DNA from: a virus
Length of the DNA: 45,685 bases
Virus record (IMG/VR): IMGVR_UViG_3300027908_000022
Location: 1-45,685 of that record
Strand: one strand, 5' to 3'
The notes under the pieces were generated by a model that worked only from the letters and a program-made list of their open reading frames with translations, had not been told where the DNA came from and did not search any database. A program made the position numbers and the translations under genes. Below are positions 23,051 through 30,450 of the stretch, piece by piece. Position 1 is the stretch's first letter. Every line of letters begins with the position of its first letter.

Positions 23051-23429
23051 GGAGCAGGTTCACCCTCCGGTACGTTACCCCATCGGGCGCCTTGTGGCGG
23101 AGCTTCCGCATCATGTCCTCGCCGCCGCGCGGGTTCATGGTGTGGACCGAGATGTCCGGCACCCACCTGCCATGTTCCTCCATCCAAAGGAGGACGTCGT
23201 AGCCGGTTTTCTCCTTGTGACGTCTGCGGTCGATGGGCGTCGGTGGGGATCCATACCCGCCTGGTTCATCGGCATCTTCGTAGTGTTCGTCTGCGAGGTC
23301 GTGATCGAGGCTCACGTGCTCGACGTCGTGCGCCTGCAGCATCGCGATACACTCGTCCGCGGTCTTGGCCCATAGATCGTAGTCGAACGGTTTCTTGCGC
23401 ATATCGTCGAGCCAAAGACGCTTGCCCAT
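23037..23429 (-). CDS. cREC-like cyclic-phosphate-processing receiver domain protein
   Basis: 130 residues from ATG 23429 (GGAGAGGGA upstream). Signature segments: RLWLDDMRKKP (D8-D9), EHVSLDHDL (40-45), TGYDVLLWMEE (75-85) and ISVHTMNPRGGEDM (H96, N99). This combination defines the stand-alone receiver-like domain predicted to handle cyclic phosphates (cREC family). No kinase partner adjoins it, so classical two-component signalling is unlikely. It overlaps the radical SAM start by 14 bases. The spacer 23430-23499 holds only its ribosome-binding site. Confidence 0.7.
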   Translation of the reverse strand: MGKRLWLDDMRKKPFDYDLWAKTADECIAMLQAHDVEHVSLDHDLADEHYEDADEPGGYGSPPTPIDRRRHKEKTGYDVLLWMEEHGRWVPDISVHTMNPRGGEDMMRKLRHKAPDGVTYRRVNLLHADT

Positions 23430-23499
23430 TAGTCCCTCTCCATCCTGATCTCGACGAGGATCCATGGCTCGGTCTGATATGTCCAGCATCCGTGGTGGC

Positions 23500-24153
23500 T
23501 CACCGAATCCACACACGAACGTCTCCGTCCGGATTCTCCGGGTTCCCGCGCACCATGTGCAGCCCCGCCGCCCGGCACGCGTGCTCCATGATGATGCGCT
23601 CGGTCTCGTGGTGGGACTCGTAGAGCGCCACCTTGACGCCGCCCCAGTGCCGATAGGAGGAGAACACCTCGTGCCCCACGCCTTCCGCATCGCACTTCAA
23701 GACATCCGCCGCCGGTAGATCGCCCGGGTCGACCACCGGGACGCGGGTCCCTGAGCGCACGCCGAACGTCTTACTGGCCCCCCAGTTCTCATCCATCGCA
23801 AGGTACGCGTCCCCGAGACGCGAGCTCGTGACGGCCGCGCAGGTGACGACGACTGGCACCGGCGCAGTGAACTCGCCGCAGTTCTGAAACGCCAGGTCTA
23901 TCGCCGCTTTGTTCGGGTCGTAGCCGTATATCTGCCGCAAGCTGGGCCACCACGCGCAAGCCCAGACGAAGAATGCGCCGACGTTGCAGCCGACGTCCAC
24001 GAGCGTGCGGACGTCCTCCGGCGCAGTGCGCAGATACGAGTACTCGCCCTCGAAAACGCTACGGCAACAGCGTTCGGCGTGGTAGCTCGTGGCCTCCGGC
24101 TCGGCCGGAATGAGGAACGGCCCGCGCGGCCCCGTGATCGTTCGCGTCTTCAT
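23500..24153 (-). CDS. FkbM-family SAM methyltransferase
   Basis: 217 residues from ATG 24153, which overlaps the fucose synthase stop (ATGA). SAM motif VDVGCNVGAFFVW (52-64), acidic post-I YGYDPNKAA, and the FkbM hallmark VLKCDAEGVGHEVF (151-164). FkbM enzymes O-methylate sugars and other hydroxyls. Co-translation with GDP-fucose genes suggests methylation of a fucosyl residue, which is an inference. Confidence 0.82.
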   Translation of the reverse strand: MKTRTITGPRGPFLIPAEPEATSYHAERCCRSVFEGEYSYLRTAPEDVRTLVDVGCNVGAFFVWACAWWPSLRQIYGYDPNKAAIDLAFQNCGEFTAPVPVVVTCAAVTSSRLGDAYLAMDENWGASKTFGVRSGTRVPVVDPGDLPAADVLKCDAEGVGHEVFSSYRHWGGVKVALYESHHETERIIMEHACRAAGLHMVRGNPENPDGDVRVWIR

Positions 24154-25061
24154 GGCTCCCTGTACCACGCCACCGTCCGATGCAGGCCCTCGACGAGCGA
24201 GATCGTGGGGCGCCATCCGAGGCTGTACGCCTTCGTCGAGCTCATGAGCTTGCGCGGCATGCCGTCCGGCTTGGAGGAGTCAAACCGGATCTCGCCCTTG
24301 AAGCCCACGACATCCGCGATGGTCTTGGCGATATACCCTACCGAATACTCCGCCTCGGTGCCAACGTTGATCGGCTCCGGGTCCTCGTGCACGGCCATGA
24401 AGTGCACGCAGGCCGCCGCGAGATCGTCGACGTGCATCAGCTCACGCCGCGGCGTGCCGGTGCCCCAGACGACGACCTCCGGCGCGTCCGCCAGGACACC
24501 GCGCGCCTGCTCGAAGCGCTCGATCAGCATCGGCACCATGTGGCCCTCCTCTCCGAAGTTGTCGTTCGGTCCGTAGAGGTTCGGGGGGATGAGGCAGACG
24601 GCTCGCAACCCGTGCTGCTTGCTGAACGCACGGACCATCTCGATCCCGGCGAGCTTCGCGATCGCATACGACCGATTGGTCTCTTCGAGCGGCCCGGTCA
24701 TCAGATCGACCTCCCGCATCGGCTGCGGGCAGTCGCGCGGGTAGATGCAGCTCGAGCCGAGAAAACAGAGCTTCGCGCCGTAGAGCATGCAGGCTTCGAT
24801 GACGTTGGTCTGAATGCGGAGGTTGTCCGCGATGAAATCCCCGGGGCGATCGATATTGGCCTGGATGCCGCCCACCGTGGCGGCCGCGAGGTACACCTCG
24901 TTCGGCTGCCATGCGTGCATGAAGTCCCACACGCTTTGCTTATCCCTCAGATCGAGCTGGCGTCGCGCTGGGTCGATGATTCCACCCGGCGTTGCGCGCA
25001 GCGCCCGCACGATGGCCGAGCCCACGAGACCACGGCTACCGAAGACCACGCGCTCGGTCAT
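24150..25061 (-). CDS. fcl: GDP-L-fucose synthase (epimerase/reductase)
   Basis: 303 residues from ATG 25061. Extended SDR enzyme: NADP-binding GSRGLVGSA (8-16), AATVGGIQAN (60-69), catalytic SSCIYP (103-108) and YAIAK (Y132/K136), the GDP-binding NLYGPND and the RRELMHVDDLA segment, all as in bacterial Fcl/WcaG. It converts GDP-4-keto-6-deoxy-D-mannose to GDP-L-fucose using NADPH. Length is normal for the family. ATGA overlaps on both sides put it directly after GMD in the operon. Confidence 0.92.
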   Translation of the reverse strand: MTERVVFGSRGLVGSAIVRALRATPGGIIDPARRQLDLRDKQSVWDFMHAWQPNEVYLAAATVGGIQANIDRPGDFIADNLRIQTNVIEACMLYGAKLCFLGSSCIYPRDCPQPMREVDLMTGPLEETNRSYAIAKLAGIEMVRAFSKQHGLRAVCLIPPNLYGPNDNFGEEGHMVPMLIERFEQARGVLADAPEVVVWGTGTPRRELMHVDDLAAACVHFMAVHEDPEPINVGTEAEYSVGYIAKTIADVVGFKGEIRFDSSKPDGMPRKLMSSTKAYSLGWRPTISLVEGLHRTVAWYREP

Positions 25062-26017
25062 CGCCCCGCCTCCCGCATCTCGTGGTCGACCATCATGCGG
25101 ACGAGCTCTTTGAATGATGTGCGCGGGTACCAGCCAAGCACGTCGTGCGCCTTGGTTGCGTCCCCGACGAGATTCTGGATCTCGCTCGGTCGCGTATACC
25201 GCTCCGCTATCCCCACGTACGGCCCCGTCTGATTGATCCCGGCGCACGCAAAGGCCAGGTCCAGGAACTCTTGCACGGAGTGCGACTGCCCCATGGCGAT
25301 CACGTAGTCATCGGGCTTGTATTGCTGGAGCATCAGCCACATGGCCTCGACGTACTCGGCCGCGAAACCCCAGTCGCGTTTCGGCATGAGGTCCCCGAGA
25401 TAGAGCTTGTCCTGCTTGCCCATTGATATGCGGGCCGCCGCCTTCGCGATCTTTCGCGTGACGAAGGTCTCACCGCGGCGCGGTCCCTCATGGTTGAACA
25501 AGATCCCGCACGACACGTGCAGGTCGTACGTCTCCCGGTACATGACGGCCGTGTGATGCGCGGCGAGCTTGGCGATACCGTAGGGAGATACCGGAACGAA
25601 TCGGCTGCGCTCGTTCAGCGGTCCCGGCGTGTTGCCGAACATTTCGGAGCTGCTCGCGACATAAACGCGGGCCTCCGGGCACATGTCGCGCACGGCGCGG
25701 AGCAACCTCGAGGTCCCCTGCGCGATCACGTCGTGCGTGTAGTCCGGCTGGTCGAAGGACACGCGCACGTGCGACTGGGCGGCAAGGTGATAGACCTCGT
25801 CTGGCCCCGAGCGGTCCACGGCGTTGCGGATCGATTCCACGTCGAGCATGTCGGCGAAGTGCAGCTTCAGGCGATCGAAGATGGGGTCGATCCGGCCCGT
25901 GTTGAACGACGAGGATCGGCGGACCGTGCCATGGACCTCGTAGCCCTTCTGAAGCAGGAGCTCAGCCAAATAGCTACCGTCTTGACCGGTGATACCCGTG
26001 ATGAGTGCCCGCTTCAC
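25058..26017 (-). CDS. gmd: GDP-mannose 4,6-dehydratase
   Basis: 319 residues from a GTG at 26017 that gives the standard GMD N-terminus (KRALITGITGQDGSYLAELLL) and the four-base GTGA overlap normal in this operon; an in-frame ATG at 26029 is the alternative. Glycine motif GITGQDG (8-14), SSSEMFG (122-128), YGIAK (146-150) and the dimer/NADP segment GPRRGETFVTRK. It makes GDP-4-keto-6-deoxy-D-mannose from GDP-D-mannose in the cytoplasm. All key residues are present, so activity is expected. Confidence 0.92.
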   Translation of the reverse strand: MKRALITGITGQDGSYLAELLLQKGYEVHGTVRRSSSFNTGRIDPIFDRLKLHFADMLDVESIRNAVDRSGPDEVYHLAAQSHVRVSFDQPDYTHDVIAQGTSRLLRAVRDMCPEARVYVASSSEMFGNTPGPLNERSRFVPVSPYGIAKLAAHHTAVMYRETYDLHVSCGILFNHEGPRRGETFVTRKIAKAAARISMGKQDKLYLGDLMPKRDWGFAAEYVEAMWLMLQQYKPDDYVIAMGQSHSVQEFLDLAFACAGINQTGPYVGIAERYTRPSEIQNLVGDATKAHDVLGWYPRTSFKELVRMMVDHEMREAGR

Positions 26018-26679
26018 CGCTTCCACCATCCGTCGTTGTCCCGGAGGTGCGTCACGGCCGTCGAGAAGGACGACCCCACGCACCCTTTGAACGCCTTCGA
26101 TCCGCCGCACATGAACAGATCGACCACGGCATCGGAGAGCATCGTATTGCGCTGGCCCGCGTCGTCCTGGCGGTCGTGGACGCTGATGGGCCGATTGAAG
26201 AAGCAATGCGCGCCGAGCCAGTCAACGAGCGCGCGCTGCGTCGTGCCGTTGTCGGTCGCCACGTAGACCTGCATCGGTTGCGCCTTCGCCCACGCGACGA
26301 AGTCCTCGTCCTTCTCGTTCGACGCGAACCACTCCTTGGGGAGGTCGGTCCGGCGGATATGCATGGCCGCGTACGGCCCGCGGCCGATCTTCAGGATGCT
26401 GATGCGATCGCGGATCTTCTCGACCGGCACGAGCAGGCTGTACTTGTGGGCCCACGCGCCGGCGAGCGGGTTCAAGGACTTGAGCTCGTCGCCGCGGCCC
26501 TCGTCAAGGAACGTGATGCCATCGATGGGCTGGAAGACGTCGAGAAACCGAGCGTTGGCGATCTCCCCATCCGGTACCCAGACGATCTCGATGCCTTGGC
26601 TCTCGTACGCGGCCAAGTAGGAGAGCGCGACCCTGAGGCGATTGGCGAGACCCCCGATGGCTTGCACGCGGACTGTCAT
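26014..26679 (-). CDS. Fucosyltransferase-like protein (HxRRxD family)
   Basis: 221 residues from ATG 26679. GGLANRLRVALSYLAAY (9-25) and AMHIRRTD (105-112) are the donor-binding signatures of GT11/O-fucosyltransferase-like GT-B proteins using GDP-fucose. VYVATDNGTTQRAL and a late GSSFSTAV motif (usually seen as SSFS in this group) also fit. It is the gene immediately before gmd and overlaps it, so donor synthesis and use are coupled. It is shorter than classic FUT proteins (about 300). Confidence 0.75.
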   Translation of the reverse strand: MTVRVQAIGGLANRLRVALSYLAAYESQGIEIVWVPDGEIANARFLDVFQPIDGITFLDEGRGDELKSLNPLAGAWAHKYSLLVPVEKIRDRISILKIGRGPYAAMHIRRTDLPKEWFASNEKDEDFVAWAKAQPMQVYVATDNGTTQRALVDWLGAHCFFNRPISVHDRQDDAGQRNTMLSDAVVDLFMCGGSKAFKGCVGSSFSTAVTHLRDNDGWWKR

Positions 26680-26861
26680 ATGAGGCCTACGCGACTCAGT
26701 AGCGTACCTTTGGGACATGTCGCCGAATGTTGTCCGGACCCGATTGCGTCGCATTCACATCGATAACCGACGATGAACTCGATCGCCTCCAACGCCTTGA
26801 CCTCATCGGTCAATAGTTGCAATTCACGTCGACGAGTCTCGAGCAGCGTCTTTATATTCAC
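26676..26861 (-). CDS. Small Cys-containing phage protein, unknown
   Basis: 61 residues: an N-terminal helix (NIKTLLETRRRELQLLTDEVKALEAIEF), then a short region with C34, C36 and C49 and one His (YRCECDAIGSGQHSATC), possibly one zinc site. Flanking four-base overlaps fix start and stop. Confidence 0.65.
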   Translation of the reverse strand: MNIKTLLETRRRELQLLTDEVKALEAIEFIVGYRCECDAIGSGQHSATCPKGTLLSRVGLI

Positions 26862-27088
26862 GGCAGCCCCGCATGCATGCGCCGCCGGTCGATCTCCCGG
26901 AGGGCCAGCTTGTAGAAGGCCTCGGCGCCACGAATGGCTTCCGGCGTGCCCATACGCCGCGCGCTATTCAGGTTCGCCAAGAGCCGGGCCGTCCGCGTGT
27001 TGAGGTAGGCGTCGCTATCTCCGCGGAGAATGCTCGCCATCTCGGCCATGTCGTAACTCGGGAGGTAGCCATTCGCCATCCGCTTCAC
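26858..27088 (-). CDS. Small helical phage protein, unknown
   Basis: About 76 residues if started at the GTG at 27088, which overlaps the upstream stop; 73 if at ATG 27079. Neither has a good Shine-Dalgarno sequence, so translation is probably coupled. Highly helical and basic (TARLLANLNSARRMG..., EAFYKLALREIDRRRM). No family recognised. Confidence 0.6.
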   Translation of the reverse strand: MKRMANGYLPSYDMAEMASILRGDSDAYLNTRTARLLANLNSARRMGTPEAIRGAEAFYKLALREIDRRRMHAGLP

Positions 27089-27816
27089 CACTTGGTGACG
27101 TACCACACGCTCGAATGGCCGTTCTCCCAGCCTTCGCGCTCGACCGGCCACGGGGCGAGCAGGTAGCCGCGCGCGCCCACCTTGAAGAGGAACGCGTCGC
27201 GTACGGCGCGCTGGACGTCGCCTCCCCAGGACACCTGGGTGAAATCGTGACCCGCAATCACACCGCTGGGCTTGGTGATGCGCCGTGCTTCCTCGATATC
27301 GGCGAGCAGGCCGTCGTAGGTGTGATCGCCGTCCAAGAACGTCAGGTCCACCGACGCGTCCGGAACGAGCTTGAGCATCTCGCGCGAGCCGCCGCGCAGG
27401 ATCTTGAATGGGGACGGCTCCAGGACGAAGTCCGGCTCGAGCGTCGCAGCTTCGTGGACGATCGAATAGCCGCCAGCAAGGATTTCGGGCGCATGCGCCA
27501 TGAGCATCGCCCAGAACGCTTCGAACATCCCGCCGTGCTTGTCGCGGAGCTCGCGGTCCGGGCCGACCGGCAGGCGCTCGCCCGCGTCGTCCCACTCGTT
27601 CAGCCACTGGTCCACGGATATGAGCCTTAGGTCCGCCCGCTCGAGCCCCACGAACGACAGCGAGCGCCCGAAGAAGCTCCCCACCTCGAGGTAGGTCCCG
27701 CCCTGCGGGACGAGCGGGAGGAGCAGATCCCGCATCGCCACGAGTATATCCGTGGATCCTCCCGGAAACGTAGGCTTCCACGCGATCGATTCTTCGGGCG
27801 TCATCTGCAGCGCCAC
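27085..27816 (-). CDS. Class I SAM methyltransferase (MTase_24 type)
   Basis: 243 residues. TYLEVGSFFGRSLSF (41-55) is SAM motif I, LISVDQW the post-I acid, and DLTFLDGDHTYDGLLADI (157-174) the MTase_24 hallmark, followed by GVIAGHDF. It is related in type to the third domain of the fusion at 1395-5222. Probably O-methylates a glycan intermediate, given its place at the upstream end of the glycan block. Confidence 0.82.
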   Translation of the reverse strand: MALQMTPEESIAWKPTFPGGSTDILVAMRDLLLPLVPQGGTYLEVGSFFGRSLSFVGLERADLRLISVDQWLNEWDDAGERLPVGPDRELRDKHGGMFEAFWAMLMAHAPEILAGGYSIVHEAATLEPDFVLEPSPFKILRGGSREMLKLVPDASVDLTFLDGDHTYDGLLADIEEARRITKPSGVIAGHDFTQVSWGGDVQRAVRDAFLFKVGARGYLLAPWPVEREGWENGHSSVWYVTKW

Positions 27817-28001
27817 TCCCCCGATCGAATCCGGTCGGGATCGTTGAATAGTTGCGTAATGGTGTCTGTCCTGTACCAGAGCGACCAGAGGAGTCGCTGC
27901 CAGCGGCCGTTCGCGTCGATATAATCGACGATTCTACCGCCATTCGCATGACGCGTCGGCGCCCACGCGAACCGCCACAACTTCCAATGAAACCAGGTCA
28001 C
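27801..28001 (-). CDS. Small basic/aromatic phage protein, unknown
   Basis: 66 residues from a GTG at 28001 (GTGA overlap). Seven Trp among 66 residues and a basic surface; predicted single alpha/beta unit. No known family. Confidence 0.55.
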   Translation of the reverse strand: MTWFHWKLWRFAWAPTRHANGGRIVDYIDANGRWQRLLWSLWYRTDTITQLFNDPDRIRSGEWRCR

Positions 28002-28186
28002 TTGGCCGCCTTCCGCTCGCGCTCGAGCTGAGAGAACCGGATCCGGTCGACCGGATGCCGGGACAGGGCGACCTGACCGCAGAGCGCGCAGCTCTTCGCC
28101 GGCGCCATGCCGATGGGCTTGACCTTGTGCTCTTCGGCACACGCGTCGCAAATCATCTTCCACTGTGATGCGCCGCCGAACATCAC
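27998..28186 (-). CDS. Small zinc-ribbon protein
   Basis: 62 residues with C13-x2-C16 and C33-x2-C36 (ICDACAEEHKV, SCALCGQVA), a minimal four-Cys zinc ribbon, followed by a charged helix. Four-base overlaps on both sides. Nucleic-acid or protein adaptor role possible. Confidence 0.7.
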   Translation of the reverse strand: MMFGGASQWKMICDACAEEHKVKPIGMAPAKSCALCGQVALSRHPVDRIRFSQLERERKAAK

Positions 28187-28422
28187 TCCTCCCCGTCGTC
28201 TTCGGGCATCGCGGCCGCCCGCTTGGCCCGCATGGCCCGGCCGCCTTTGCGACCGGCGGCTCTGGCCTCGTCGGAGTTGAACTCGTGTGCTGTCTGGGCA
28301 GCGTGCGCCGCCTTGCCGCCCTTGCTGGCTATTTGGGCGACGAGCGCCCTGTCCATCGCCGCGAAGCCGCGCTTCTTCTTCGGCGCCGGCGCGTCCGGCT
28401 TCGTGTCGTCGTCACTCGGCAT
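28183..28422 (-). CDS. KGG-motif stress-type protein
   Basis: 79 residues from ATG 28422. ASKGGKAAHAAQTAHEF followed by DEARAAGRKGGRAM matches the KGG repeat of Con-10/GsiB-like general stress proteins, flanked by Lys-rich (PKKKRG) and Asp/Glu-rich ends. Small, hydrophilic and probably disordered. Its gene overlaps groES by 11 bases. A role in protecting proteins or nucleic acid is only suggested by the family. Confidence 0.75.
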   Translation of the reverse strand: MPSDDDTKPDAPAPKKKRGFAAMDRALVAQIASKGGKAAHAAQTAHEFNSDEARAAGRKGGRAMRAKRAAAMPEDDGEE

Positions 28423-28744
28423 TGGCCGGCTCGATGACGGCCTGGATCTGGCTCGCCACGATGAATAGATATTCCTCGTCGCCGACCTTTCGATCCTGGC
28501 CGTCCCACTTCCCGAAGACGACGACGTCCCCCGGCTTGACGCCCGTGGGCACACGGAACCCGCTCGGCATCTCGAAGCCCGGCCCGACGGCGAGCACCTC
28601 GCCACGCTGGGCCTTCTCCTGCGCACCCTCGGGGATGATGATGCCGCCGGCCGAGACGGTCTCGGTCGGCGCACGCCGCACGATGACCCTGTCCCCCATG
28701 GGACGGATCCGGATCTTCGCCTTGAGCTCTTCGCTATACCCCAT
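28412..28744 (-). CDS. groES: GroES-like co-chaperonin (Cpn10)
   Basis: 110 residues from ATG 28744. IRPMGDRVIVRR (strand 1), a mobile loop ending GGIIIPEGAQEK with the GroEL-binding I-I-I (35-37), RGEVLAVGPG, VKPGDVVVFGKWDG and EEYLFIVASQIQAVI follow the Cpn10 order throughout. Expected to cap a host GroEL ring and help fold virion proteins, as T4 gp31 does. No phage GroEL is in this window. Loop residues are intact. Confidence 0.92.
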   Translation of the reverse strand: MGYSEELKAKIRIRPMGDRVIVRRAPTETVSAGGIIIPEGAQEKAQRGEVLAVGPGFEMPSGFRVPTGVKPGDVVVFGKWDGQDRKVGDEEYLFIVASQIQAVIEPANAE

Positions 28745-28979
28745 CGTCGTCGTCCTCCACCAGTTCCACCCGTACACACCCGTTACCCCCGAACGCATCT
28801 TTCGGCACCGGGCTGCCGTATGCGTCGATCCCCTTCTTCGGCCATACGCGATCGGCCGGATTCTCGGCCTTCCACAATGAGCCCGCGCATCCCGGCGAGC
28901 ACGTGCGCGCGTCCACGCGCTGATACGGCCGTCGCGGGATCGGTCGTCGGCACGCCTCGCAAAGCGGCGCGTCCGTCAT
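28734..28979 (-). CDS. Small zinc-finger protein with acidic tail
   Basis: 81 residues from ATG 28979. C7-x2-C10 and a later CSPGC (about residues 27-31) form a likely zinc site (LCEACRRPIPRRPYQ..., RTCSPGCAG). The C-terminus is VELVEDDDDGV. It overlaps the groES start by 11 bases. Confidence 0.65.
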   Translation of the reverse strand: MTDAPLCEACRRPIPRRPYQRVDARTCSPGCAGSLWKAENPADRVWPKKGIDAYGSPVPKDAFGGNGCVRVELVEDDDDGV

Positions 28980-29206
28980 CGCGGCCCCGCCTGTATACCG
29001 AGCTTCGCCGCCGCTATTCGTAGCCGGGTATCGGTATTCTCCGAGACGTTCTTCCCGTCCGCCCACTTCCGTACCGTCGAGGGGTCGCATACCGCTTCGA
29101 GTGACAGTCGAAGCACCTGACGCCCGGTTAGTGCGATGACGGCCCGTCCACTGGGCGTCCCCGGTTTTCCGTTGGAATCACCCGATGTTTGCTTCGGTTC
29201 CGCCAT
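28976..29206 (-). CDS. Small HTH DNA-binding protein, paralogue of 10258-10434
   Basis: 76 residues. After a polar N-terminal tail, residues 26-72 are an HTH (TGRQVLRLSLEAVCDPSTVRKWADGKNV..., AAAKLGIQAG) alignable with the protein at 10258-10434. Likely a phage transcription regulator. Spacer 29207-29295 upstream has an A/T-richer patch and TTGCAA...AGTAAT that might be a promoter, but the match is weak. Confidence 0.75.
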   Translation of the reverse strand: MAEPKQTSGDSNGKPGTPSGRAVIALTGRQVLRLSLEAVCDPSTVRKWADGKNVSENTDTRLRIAAAKLGIQAGPR

Positions 29207-29295
29207 GTGTTCGCGAAGCCATTACTTGCCCAGCCCGTTTCGCTTTGCAAGGAAAAAGTGCTGGTCAGGCGTCCACCGAACGTAAATCCACCGAC

Positions 29296-29317
29296 AGGCG
29301 CGCTTGGTAATGCGCCT
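29296..29317 (-). terminator. Small inverted repeat at the end of the sigma-like gene
   Basis: AGGCGC (29296-29301) pairs with GCGCCT (29312-29317) across a 10-base loop and overlaps the stop codon of 29316-30203. No U-tract; weak terminator or RNA-stability element at best. Confidence 0.35.
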
Positions 29318-30203
29318 ACATGAGCGCCAGGCCGGCGAACCCACCCACCGGCTTGTCGCACCATTCGACGCGGACCGTCACCGGGCGCGCGCCGCGCCGA
29401 CGCAATTCGGATCGCAATATGTCGTGCGTCGAATAGGCTCTATGCGCGAGCAAGAAGCCATCGAATCGATTGAGCAGTGGGATGCGGGCGGTCCGTAGGC
29501 TCGTGGCAAACCGCACCTGCGTATTGCAAAATTGTTCGGCGGGATTCCACGCAAGCGCGGCGCGTTGGCTCGCTACCCTGGCGTCGCGCTCGTCCCGGCG
29601 CGCCTTCGCATACCGCACGTCGGCCCGTGCTTGCTCCGGACTCTCGGGCCATACGCCCTTGCGTTGCCAACGCCGCACGTCGGCTTCGGCGAAATCCTCG
29701 CTCGTGATGAGGCCGTCCTCGTAGCTACCCCTGGATACCTGGTCTAGGTCCTGCTCGGTATACCCGAGCTCGAACGAGACGTTCTCGTCCTCCTTGCCGC
29801 GCGGTACGCGACTCAGGCCCTCGCGCTGCACGAGACACTGGATCTCGTATAGGATCTTCCACTTGACGAAGCCCGATAACTTGCCCTTGTCGGGGTCGTA
29901 GCAATCCATCGCCTTGACGAGGGCCATGAGGGCGCACTGGTAGGCGTCATCCCAGTCGACATCCCGAAGGCCCTTCAGGCCGGAGCCCGGGAGCTTCAAG
30001 TCGTTTTTCCTGGCCGGTCCGCGGCCGATGACCTGGTCGAGAAGCACCTTCACGAGCGGCTCGTTCTCGTAGACGAGCTGCCCAAGCAGCTTTCGTTTCT
30101 CGGGCCCCGGCTCAAGGGCGCGGTAGGTTCGGAAGAGGACCGGGTCGAACGTGCCGCGCCGCGATGGGTCGTGCATGTGTGGGTAATTGCGTAGGTACGC
30201 CAT
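29316..30203 (-). CDS. Sigma-70-like region 2 protein with distinct C-terminal domain
   Basis: 295 residues. Residues about 38-135 match sigma-70 region 2: LVYENEPLVKVLLDQVIG, then DWDDAYQCALMALVKAMDCYDPDKGKLSGFVKWKILYEIQCLVQRE, including the FxPxKGxxFxxxxxxxI-type core. No canonical region 4 HTH follows. Instead the C-terminal ~70 residues (NRFDGFLLAHRAYSTHDILRSELRRRGARPV..., GGFAGLAL) look like a small winged-helix or primase-C-like DNA-binding domain. It may redirect host RNA polymerase to phage promoters. The leader forms a hairpin ending one base before the ATG. Confidence 0.72.
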   Translation of the reverse strand: MAYLRNYPHMHDPSRRGTFDPVLFRTYRALEPGPEKRKLLGQLVYENEPLVKVLLDQVIGRGPARKNDLKLPGSGLKGLRDVDWDDAYQCALMALVKAMDCYDPDKGKLSGFVKWKILYEIQCLVQREGLSRVPRGKEDENVSFELGYTEQDLDQVSRGSYEDGLITSEDFAEADVRRWQRKGVWPESPEQARADVRYAKARRDERDARVASQRAALAWNPAEQFCNTQVRFATSLRTARIPLLNRFDGFLLAHRAYSTHDILRSELRRRGARPVTVRVEWCDKPVGGFAGLALM

Positions 30204-30204
30204 G

Positions 30205-30244
30205 CGCCCGACGACCGCACGAACAATTTCGCTGGCGTCGGGCG
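30205..30244 (-). promoter_or_regulatory. Leader hairpin abutting the sigma-like start codon
   Basis: CGCCCGACG (30205-30213) and CGTCGGGCG (30236-30244) are perfect 9-base complements with a 22-base loop. On the minus-strand mRNA the stem ends one base before ATG 30203, where a ribosome-binding site should lie, so it could block initiation until unfolded. Confidence 0.6.
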
Positions 30245-30246
30245 AT

Positions 30247-30450
30247 CTATCCTACCCGTGCGAACTGGAATTCAATCGTTGCCGTTCCACCACATGGGCA
30301 CCGACGCGTCTGGGCGACCCCGGTCATCCCATCTCGACCATCACTGTTTTCTCCGATGTAACCTATGCAGACAACCGCCATGCTCTGCCATGCCTTCATG
30401 TTGAGCAGTGTTCCGCATCCAATGACGCAAATATCCGAGCGAACCGGCAC
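30247..30450 (-). CDS. Doubtful small Cys-containing protein
   Basis: Open frame of up to 67 residues ending RRCPCGGTATIEFQFARVG, with C52/C54. Internal starts at 30399 or near 30327 are possible. Base composition is more AT-rich than neighbouring genes and no four-base overlap links it to them, so the stretch 30204-30509 may be mainly regulatory. Kept at low confidence. Confidence 0.35.
   Translation of the reverse strand: MPVRSDICVIGCGTLLNMKAWQSMAVVCIGYIGENSDGRDGMTGVAQTRRCPCGGTATIEFQFARVG

Noticed and set aside
24180-25232. 350-codon plus-strand frame opposite the fucose synthase gene
   Set aside because: Antisense shadow of a conserved enzyme; no motif of its own.
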